The position numbers and the translations under genes are program-made. The notes beneath the pieces were generated by a model. The model was given only the letters and a program-made list of their open reading frames with translations, did not search any database and was not told the origin of the DNA. Shown one piece after another: positions 1 to 4,981 of a DNA stretch of 5,735 nucleotides. Each line of letters opens with the position of its first letter. Position 1 is the stretch's first letter. The stretch is from contig JAFGBE010000026.1 in the NCBI GenBank assembly GCA_016933315.1, positions 1 to 5,735 on the forward strand, given 5' to 3'. Origin of the DNA: Candidatus Auribacterota bacterium. Lineage in GTDB: Bacteria; Auribacterota; UBA6266.

Positions 1-1138
1 GGGAGTTGGTGTGGGCAGGGACACGGGCGAGGACGGGACCGATTATCTTTTCATGGCTAAGGAAATGGGGGCGAATTCCGTCAGGACCTGGGGCGTAGAC
101 CAGGGAAGCGCCGAATATCTCCGGAAAGCGCGCGAATACGGCCTTTATGTCGATGCGGGGGTATGGCTCAACAGCGTCTACGAGGACGGGAAATGCAGTT
201 ATATAACCGACAGGAAATATGTCAGCGAGCTGAGGGAAGAAACATTAAATTATGTCAGGGAGAATATGGATGACCCCGCGATATTGTTCTGGAACCTTGG
301 AAATGAGACCATTTTTTTCACTAAAAACGAAGAGGAAAGGGTCGGCTTCTGCGAATTTCTTGAAGAACTTATCAGGGAGGTGCATGAAATAGACCCGAAC
401 CACCCGGTTATCTATACCACATCTTTTACTACGGCGGTTGATTACGTTAAGAAATATGTCCCGAGCCTGGATATTCTGGGAATTAATATCTACGGCGGTT
501 TGCCCGCGGCGCATAAGAAAATAATACAGGAACTGGATATCCCGTACATAGTCACCGAATACGGTCCTTACGGCCCGTGGAACAGCGCGAAAGACACCAA
601 TATGAAATCCGTCGAACTTTCAGACAAGTTAAAATCCAATCTTTATGTAAGCCTGTCGGAGCAGATAAAAAAATATAAGGGATACTGCCTCGGCGGGTAT
701 GTTTTCCACCTTGGGGATACAACCCAGGAATCGAGGACATGGTGGAATTTGAGCTATAGGTCTCAAAAGAAGCTCCCGTACCTTCGTATGCAGAGTTTTT
801 ACACGGGACGCAAGATTGAAAACCAGCCTCCTCTGGTCAGAAACCTTATCCTGAGCCGTTACAAGCATCTTCAGCCCGGGGAAAAGATACACGCCGAGGT
901 GGAATATTCCGAACCCGAAAACGAGAAGATCGCGTTTTCCTATTTCGCGTCCGAAGCGAAAGAGGGGATACTGGCTCATTACGTCAACGAGGAAATGCCC
1001 ATAGCCGTTGACGGGGAAGGCCCTTCGGTTGATATAACCGTGCCTTCCGAAAGCGGGGTTTACAGGATTTATGTCCTTGCGGAGGATGAGAACGGCAACG
1101 TTTCCACCTGCAGTAAGACTGTAAGCGTCTCGGAATAA
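1..1138 (+). CDS. Glycoside hydrolase, clan GH-A (GH2/GH5-like) TIM barrel with C-terminal Ig-like domain, 5' partial
   Basis: The frame is open to the left edge: codons from base 2 read GVG before the GTG at 11, and GVGVGRDTG looks like the first barrel strand of GH2-type enzymes. The true start and any signal peptide or N-terminal domains therefore lie outside the window. Residues below are numbered from that GTG. GANSVRTW (21-28) is the typical strand-2 motif. WNLGNE (94-99) ends strand 4 and gives the predicted acid/base Glu99. VTEYG (181-185) ends strand 7 and gives the predicted nucleophile Glu183. GYVFHLGD (229-236) fits strand 8. Residues about 272-375 form a beta-rich Ig/fibronectin-like module ending at the TAA. 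Both catalytic glutamates are present, so a retaining beta-glycosidase or transglycosidase is likely. The substrate cannot be told. Family assignment between GH2 and GH5-like is uncertain; clan membership is firm. The gene ends 3 bases from the convergent kinase gene. Confidence 0.85.
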   Translation, partial: GVGVGRDTGEDGTDYLFMAKEMGANSVRTWGVDQGSAEYLRKAREYGLYVDAGVWLNSVYEDGKCSYITDRKYVSELREETLNYVRENMDDPAILFWNLGNETIFFTKNEEERVGFCEFLEELIREVHEIDPNHPVIYTTSFTTAVDYVKKYVPSLDILGINIYGGLPAAHKKIIQELDIPYIVTEYGPYGPWNSAKDTNMKSVELSDKLKSNLYVSLSEQIKKYKGYCLGGYVFHLGDTTQESRTWWNLSYRSQKKLPYLRMQSFYTGRKIENQPPLVRNLILSRYKHLQPGEKIHAEVEYSEPENEKIAFSYFASEAKEGILAHYVNEEMPIAVDGEGPSVDITVPSESGVYRIYVLAEDENGNVSTCSKTVSVSE

Positions 1139-1141
1139 ACC

Positions 1142-2494
1142 TTAATATTTGTATTTGCTTCCGCCTATGAACTCCCTTATGACGGAGTCCGGCGGTATGG
1201 ATGAAAAATCGGACGCTTCCTCAAACGATTCAAGTAAAGTTATAACTTTTTTTGCCCTGAGATAAGCGTCTTCTTTGGAAGGGTTGCCTTTAAGTCTGTT
1301 TTCGAAAGAGTGGAAGTCCTTCAGGAGTATTTTTTTCATTACCGGGATTTCATACGGCATCGCGCTGTTCACTATGAAATCCGCCGAATTCACGGACGGA
1401 ATGATGTAGCGCAATTCGCTGCTTCGCACATAATGCCAGTGTTCGAGTGTCTGCTGCGGGTTGTAGCTTCTGTATTTTGAATCGCGGCTCATCCGCCTGA
1501 GGAGCCTTAGGTCCGTCCACCGGATGAATTCATTGTTCCTGTCCTTCATCTGCAGCAGCGTCTCTATATACAGGTTGAATTTTATGCGGGAGTCTATTGA
1601 GCCGGTCATTTTTTTATTCAGGCCGTGCAGGCTGTCTATCAATATTATCTCGTTGCCGCGCAGTTTCAGCGGGACGGATTTTCTTTCTCTTGTCCCGGTC
1701 TTAAAATTATATATCGGCATTTGTATCGTTTTGCCTTCCAGAAGCCGGTGTATGTGGGTGTTGACGAGTTCAAGCTCGATTGCCTCAGGCGTTTCAAAAT
1801 CATAGTCTCCGTGCTCGTCTTTTGGATGGAGCTCCAGGTCATGAAAATAATTGTCTATGTTCAGGGTCACAAGGTTTTTCCCGTGTTTTTTCAGCAGCTC
1901 GTTTATTTTTATGGTGGTTGTCGTCTTGCCGGATGAGGATGGGCCGGCGACGATAATCACTTTAATCCCGTCGCCTTTCCTTAAAATGGATTCCGCGGCG
2001 GCGGATATCTCCTCATCGTATTTTTTTTCGCAGATATCGACGAGTTCCGGGAAAGAGCCTTTTCTTAAATATTCATTTATTTTTTCGACCCTTTCAAGGT
2101 TATGGTCGATTGCCCAGTTGAGGATATAGTAGATTTTATAAAACGGGACCTTGTCAAACGGGATTACCTTGCTTTTCCCTTTTTCAAGGCGTTCCTTGGT
2201 CCTTTCATACCTGTAGAGAATAAAAGCCTTCGCTGTCTGCGCGAGCCCGTTTTGGATGAGGACTTTTTCCGCTATATCCTGTATATTTTCCACTGTCGGC
2301 GGTTTTTCGGGAGAAAAACACTTGTCCAGTATGTCTATCACCTGGTCGGCGAGTATTTCCGCGGTTTTTTTATCACGCTCGCCGCTGGCGATGGCGGCTT
2401 TATAAATCGCGTTGAGGATTCTCTCCCTGGCGAACGGGACAACGGTGCCGGAGCGTTTCAGCACTTTTGCTACATTAACGGGCATTTTCGTCAT
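1142..2494 (-). CDS. ATP-cone domain fused to uridine/nucleoside kinase-like P-loop kinase
   Basis: This 450-residue protein is a predicted cytoplasmic kinase. Residues about 8-102 are a complete ATP-cone: KRSGTVVPF (13-21) opens it and VENIQDIAEKVL (68-79) followed by FILYRYER (91-98) closes it. A helical linker (about 111-175) follows. The kinase domain has Walker A GPSSSGKT (184-191), an NIDNYF motif with the likely catalytic Asp214, DFETPEAIE (232-240), PIYNFKTGTR (260-269), LIDSLHGL (285-292) as the Walker B region, an arginine-rich lid RLLRRMSRD (330-338) and a C-terminal REFIGG (440-445). These match the phosphoribulokinase/uridine kinase superfamily, especially bacterial nucleoside kinases that usually carry a TGS-like N-terminus; here an ATP-cone takes its place. 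Likely reaction: NTP-dependent phosphorylation of a nucleoside, possibly with nucleotide feedback through the cone (inference). Archaeal 2-phosphoglycerate kinases also join an ATP-cone to a P-loop kinase, so the substrate is open. The start overlaps the GNAT stop as ATGA. Confidence 0.87.
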   Translation of the reverse strand: MTKMPVNVAKVLKRSGTVVPFARERILNAIYKAAIASGERDKKTAEILADQVIDILDKCFSPEKPPTVENIQDIAEKVLIQNGLAQTAKAFILYRYERTKERLEKGKSKVIPFDKVPFYKIYYILNWAIDHNLERVEKINEYLRKGSFPELVDICEKKYDEEISAAAESILRKGDGIKVIIVAGPSSSGKTTTTIKINELLKKHGKNLVTLNIDNYFHDLELHPKDEHGDYDFETPEAIELELVNTHIHRLLEGKTIQMPIYNFKTGTRERKSVPLKLRGNEIILIDSLHGLNKKMTGSIDSRIKFNLYIETLLQMKDRNNEFIRWTDLRLLRRMSRDSKYRSYNPQQTLEHWHYVRSSELRYIIPSVNSADFIVNSAMPYEIPVMKKILLKDFHSFENRLKGNPSKEDAYLRAKKVITLLESFEEASDFSSIPPDSVIREFIGGSKYKY

Positions 2495-2982
2495 CTGATG
2501 TTCTTCCGGTATATCATCTTATGGTCGTTCTTGTCGTAAAAATCTTTTATTACAGCCGTTTTTTCATAGCCGCATTTTTCATAGAATATCCGCGTAGGGG
2601 TGTAATTGGTTTTGGATGATGTCTCGATGAAAACCGACCGGCCCTTGTCTTTTTTAACATTTTTTTCCATGCTTTGTATAAGTTTTTTCCCTATGCCCTT
2701 TCCCCGGAAGTTATTGTCGACGGCAATCCAGTAAAGGTCATAACATCCTTTTGTGAGGTCGATCCACCCGTATATTATGAATCCGGCCATGAGATTATTT
2801 ATTTTGGCCGTATATATGATATAATCACGCTGGTTTTTATTTTTCAGCGCGAATTCGATTAATTCCAGGGCGCAGTCCTTTTCGAATTTCTTGAAATTGG
2901 AAATATTGTCGACAAGCGCCCGGAGCTGTGGCAGGTCGGTTTTTTTAAGTTTTTCGATTTTCGGTAAAGGCTTTTTTCTCAT
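2491..2982 (-). CDS. GNAT family N-acetyltransferase
   Basis: A 163-residue single-domain protein of normal GNAT length. The acetyl-CoA binding motif A is clear: LYWIAVDNNFRGKGIGKKL (83-101), with the R/Q-x-x-G-x-G/A loop as Arg93 to Gly98. Motif B follows as TRIFYEKCGY (130-139), with Tyr134 in the usual general-acid position. It lacks a signal peptide and membrane segment, so it is cytoplasmic. It should transfer an acyl group from acyl-CoA to an amine; the acceptor cannot be read from sequence. The C-terminal half (IETSS, then FYEKCGY and DFYDKNDHKMIY) resembles GNATs sometimes encoded near D-Ala-D-Ala ligases, but no such gene is in view, so this is only a family-likeness remark. It is first in a two-gene unit with the ATP-cone kinase (ATGA overlap). 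No Shine-Dalgarno sequence precedes its ATG, and a TATAAT sits 5 bases upstream, so the mRNA may be leaderless. Confidence 0.88.
   Translation of the reverse strand: MRKKPLPKIEKLKKTDLPQLRALVDNISNFKKFEKDCALELIEFALKNKNQRDYIIYTAKINNLMAGFIIYGWIDLTKGCYDLYWIAVDNNFRGKGIGKKLIQSMEKNVKKDKGRSVFIETSSKTNYTPTRIFYEKCGYEKTAVIKDFYDKNDHKMIYRKNIR
2501..2507 (-). promoter_or_regulatory. Ribosome binding site of the ATP-cone kinase gene
   Basis: On the minus strand GGAAGAA lies inside the last GNAT codons, 6 bases before the ATG at 2494. It favours that ATG over the in-frame ATG three codons later (2485), for which the spacing would be about 15 bases. Together with the 4-base overlap it suggests coupled translation of the two genes. 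Confidence 0.6.
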
Positions 2983-2987
2983 AGAGA

Positions 2988-3001
2988 ATTATAGTATACT
3001 A
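2988..3001. promoter_or_regulatory. Shared divergent promoter core with symmetric -10 elements
   Basis: The 10-bp perfect palindrome TAGTATACTA (2992-3001) contains TATACT on the + strand (2995-3000) and on the - strand (2998-2993). A better - strand hexamer, TATAAT (2993-2988), abuts it. Rightward transcription would start near 3007, leaving a leader of about 43 bases for the lipoprotein gene. Leftward transcription would start at or within a few bases of the GNAT ATG. No good -35 is seen on either side: only a T-run near 2972-2978 for the + direction and TTATTA at 3016-3011 for the - direction. Placement rests on hexamer match and context only. The palindrome could instead be an operator. 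Confidence 0.5.
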
Positions 3002-3037
3002 AATCGAAAATAATAAGGGTACAAAATATTAAAAAAC

Positions 3038-3042
3038 AGGGG
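3038..3042 (+). promoter_or_regulatory. Ribosome binding site deciding the GTG start of the lipoprotein
   Basis: AGGGG lies 7 bases before the GTG at 3050. An ATG at 3048 overlaps that GTG but reads straight into TGA, so it cannot be the start. The GTG gives a protein that begins directly with a lysine-plus-hydrophobic signal peptide, which confirms the choice. Confidence 0.7.
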
Positions 3043-3049
3043 TTTTGAT

Positions 3050-3505
3050 GTGAAATCATTCGTGTTCCTGGCGGTGGTGGTCGCGGCGGGCTTTGCCTTA
3101 ACGGGCTGCGGCAAGGGGAATTATCCCGATATGTCTTCTCCGAAATCGGTTTTCGAAACATCCCGTATTGCTCTCCAGAAAGGGGATGCGAAAACATATT
3201 TGGCCTGTCTCGCGGATGTTTCAAAGCTGAACTACGGCATAAGCGTGAAATCACAGTTGAAAACCATAAAGGACAAACTGGCAAACTCTGATTTCAAGAA
3301 GGATATTTTGAATTATGATGTCCTGGAGGTCCACGAGGAGTCGATGGTCCTTCCTTCCGGACAGCTTATAGACGGGTACATTGTTTTTGAGCAGAAGACA
3401 TATGACGGTTCGGCGAAACTCAGGGTAAGCCTTTTGAAATATAAGGACGGCTGGAGGCTTCTGCAGGCAAAGGATTTTATCCTGGACGCGAAGCGGGTGA
3501 AATGA
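3050..3505 (+). CDS. Small secreted lipoprotein, NTF2-like (DUF4878-type) fold suspected
   Basis: A 151-residue predicted lipoprotein. The N-terminus is a lipoprotein signal peptide: Lys2, a hydrophobic stretch (4-16) and the lipobox LTGC (17-20), with Cys20 as the lipidated residue. The residue after it is Gly, not Asp, so the inner-membrane retention signal known in enterobacteria is absent and the protein may sit in the outer membrane. The mature part begins with a helix-rich half, SPKSVFETSRIALQKGD (30-46) then a second helical segment to about 83. A beta-rich half (about 88-140) follows, ending in LLKYKDGWRLLQ (128-139). That order, with the KDGW strand, is typical of small NTF2-like lipoproteins such as DUF4878 members, which have no agreed function. 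It is alone on the + strand, divergent from the GNAT-kinase pair, and its stop lies 4 bases from the convergent DUF6132 gene. The lipoprotein call is firm; the fold is inference. Confidence 0.8.
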   Translation: MKSFVFLAVVVAAGFALTGCGKGNYPDMSSPKSVFETSRIALQKGDAKTYLACLADVSKLNYGISVKSQLKTIKDKLANSDFKKDILNYDVLEVHEESMVLPSGQLIDGYIVFEQKTYDGSAKLRVSLLKYKDGWRLLQAKDFILDAKRVK

Positions 3506-3509
3506 GTTT

Positions 3510-3677
3510 TTATCTCGGCCAGGCCGCCAGAAGCCCTATTGCCGCTCCCAATACAGTGCTTATGTAAGGGTTTGAAGTGATAGGGCATGCGCCTGTGGAA
3601 CATTTGCCGAAATATCCCACTGCAAAACCCGCCGCTCCGCCTACCAGCATTCCTATGACAGCTCTTATTAACATCAT
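3510..3677 (-). CDS. DUF6132-type small membrane protein (55 residues)
   Basis: A short gene that begins at the tandem ATG ATG (3677, 3674) and stops with TAA at 3512-3510. The protein reads as two hydrophobic glycine/alanine-rich segments (about 3-24 and 38-53) around a polar loop, KCSTGACPITSNPY (25-38). The C-x4-C pair (Cys26, Cys31) followed by PITSNPY is the hallmark I associate with the DUF6132 family of tiny two-helix membrane proteins; their function is unknown. The cysteine pair could face the periplasm or cytoplasm and might be redox-active or bind metal, which is speculation. It is the last gene of the envelope operon, 14 bases after the barrel stop, and has its own ribosome binding site. 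The first ATG is preferred on spacing (7 bases). At the far end it meets the lipoprotein gene tail to tail with 4 bases between. Confidence 0.85.
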   Translation of the reverse strand: MMLIRAVIGMLVGGAAGFAVGYFGKCSTGACPITSNPYISTVLGAAIGLLAAWPR

Positions 3678-3684
3678 AATCAAT

Positions 3685-3690
3685 GTCCTT
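3685..3690 (-). promoter_or_regulatory. Ribosome binding site of the DUF6132-type gene
   Basis: AAGGAC on the minus strand lies in the 14-base gap after the barrel stop codon, 7 bases before the first ATG at 3677. It is the clearest translation signal in this operon and supports the 55-residue gene as real. Confidence 0.7.
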
Positions 3691-3691
3691 T

Positions 3692-4981
3692 TTAGAAACT
3701 ATATCTTGCCCTTATATATATATTGGTATTGTCTTCCAGCTGCCCGAAGAACGTATGTTCGTATTTCTTGAGGAATATGTTGCCCCCTACGGCAAACGAC
3801 AGGTGGTCGTTATACTTATAGGTTACGGACGGTCTCAGGTAAGCGTCGTTATCCGTAGGGGAATAGAAAGAAAACAGGGATATGATGAGATTCTGCATCA
3901 TTGCGTATCTGGTAAGCCTCAGCGTCAGGAGCTGGCGAAAACGGTCTTTTTGCACAGGATCATTTAAATAGGTTTCGTCATATTCATCGTAATTTCTCAT
4001 ATATTCGAAATACCATTGGAGTCCGGCGGAAAAATCTTTAACGATTTCCCTTTTGTATCCCAGCAGGCCCCTGGCGCTTGAATTTTCTATCATGGGGTTA
4101 TCGCCCCTGCGATCTTCGATAGAGTCATAATATCCGAATTCCGCGTTTCCTATTCCGCCGAGAATATTCCCTCTTATACTTCCTCCGTATACGGCAAGCT
4201 TCGGGAAATAATTTTTCCATAATCGGGGATCAAAACCTTCGGGCCGTTTAAAAAACCCTTTATACGCGTATCCGGCAAGCTCATATCCTTTGATGTTTTT
4301 ATATATTCTCAGGGCAAACTCTCCGTTTTCTATGTTTCCTTCAGGGTCTTCCGCGTAAATAAGGTTTTTGCTTCCCGAGATTTGCTGTGTCAGGGGGTTG
4401 TAATAGGAAAGTCTTTGTCCTGTGACATATTCATCCGGCGTGAATTTCGGGGTCCATACCATGTTGATGTCGAAAACATCGGGGAATAAACTTAATTTGA
4501 CTGAATTGGACGGGGCTTTGAGATATTCGTCATCCCTGCCTATAAAAAAGGATACCCAGTCTTTTGGAAACATGTCATTGATAAACAGGTAATCGCCTGT
4601 TCCCCATGTGAGTATCTGGCGTCCCAGTTTGGCTTCAGTCCAGTCAGCCGGTGACAGTATCGCGTAAGTTTCCCTCCAGTCGAATAGGGCTTCTCCCAGA
4701 AAACCGTCATACACGGCATCGCCTTTGAACTGCACTTCGATATTTTCCCATGCGTGGTTATAGTCAAGCTGCAGCCGCGCTTCATTATATAATGTATCGT
4801 GTTTTTGGGTGTCGTCGCTGGTTATCCTTCTGCCGTAACCGTATTCGATAAAACCGCGCACAGGTATTTTCTCTTTTAAAGCTTCAAATACGTTTTTTCG
4901 GGGCTCCTCTTCTTCCGACAGCGCATAACCGGATAAAAGGGAACATATTAGAAGAGCCGGCAGTAAAAAAGTCTTTTTCAT
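3692..4981 (-). CDS. Outer-membrane beta-barrel protein, DUF1302/alginate-export-like
   Basis: A 429-residue predicted outer-membrane protein. It starts with a Sec signal peptide (MKKTFLLPALL, hydrophobic to about residue 20, cleavage probably near 20-22 before EEEE). The mature chain is rich in alternating polar/aromatic strands and ends in IYIRARYSF (421-429); a terminal Phe after alternating residues is the usual signal for BAM-assisted insertion. The segment LGRQILTWGTGDYLFIND (119-136) matches the GRQ...WG...ND motif common in DUF1302 and alginate-export-type barrels. Such proteins are thought to form channels or lipid/hydrophobe conduits and are often encoded next to LolA-like proteins and RND/MMPL exporters. 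Here the LolA-like gene is directly upstream, sharing ATGA. No good Shine-Dalgarno precedes the ATG, so translation probably depends on coupling. Transported substrate unknown; exact family not certain, barrel nature quite sure. Confidence 0.85.
   Translation of the reverse strand: MKKTFLLPALLICSLLSGYALSEEEEPRKNVFEALKEKIPVRGFIEYGYGRRITSDDTQKHDTLYNEARLQLDYNHAWENIEVQFKGDAVYDGFLGEALFDWRETYAILSPADWTEAKLGRQILTWGTGDYLFINDMFPKDWVSFFIGRDDEYLKAPSNSVKLSLFPDVFDINMVWTPKFTPDEYVTGQRLSYYNPLTQQISGSKNLIYAEDPEGNIENGEFALRIYKNIKGYELAGYAYKGFFKRPEGFDPRLWKNYFPKLAVYGGSIRGNILGGIGNAEFGYYDSIEDRRGDNPMIENSSARGLLGYKREIVKDFSAGLQWYFEYMRNYDEYDETYLNDPVQKDRFRQLLTLRLTRYAMMQNLIISLFSFYSPTDNDAYLRPSVTYKYNDHLSFAVGGNIFLKKYEHTFFGQLEDNTNIYIRARYSF

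Noticed and set aside
11..13. GTG at 11 as the start of the glycoside hydrolase
   Set aside because: The frame is open to the left edge and the preceding residues fit the first barrel strand, so the gene begins outside the window.
2102..2539. 145-codon open frame on the + strand
   Set aside because: It lies opposite the ATP-cone kinase and GNAT genes, has no recognisable motif and is a complementary-strand shadow.
3048..3050. ATG at 3048 as the lipoprotein start
   Set aside because: It is followed at once by TGA and is in another frame; the overlapping GTG gives the correct signal peptide.
3516..3526. CGGCC-A-GGCCG palindrome as a terminator
   Set aside because: A 1-base loop cannot close, no T-tract follows, and it lies inside the DUF6132 coding sequence.
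3533..3586. GCCCTAT / ATAGGGC 7-bp inverted repeat as a hairpin terminator
   Set aside because: The loop would be 40 bases, it is wholly inside coding sequence and no T-run follows; probably chance.
3313..3603. Minus-strand open frame across the lipoprotein gene and DUF6132 gene
   Set aside because: It runs antisense to a gene with a clear lipobox and overlaps the DUF6132 frame; it has no protein-like features of its own.
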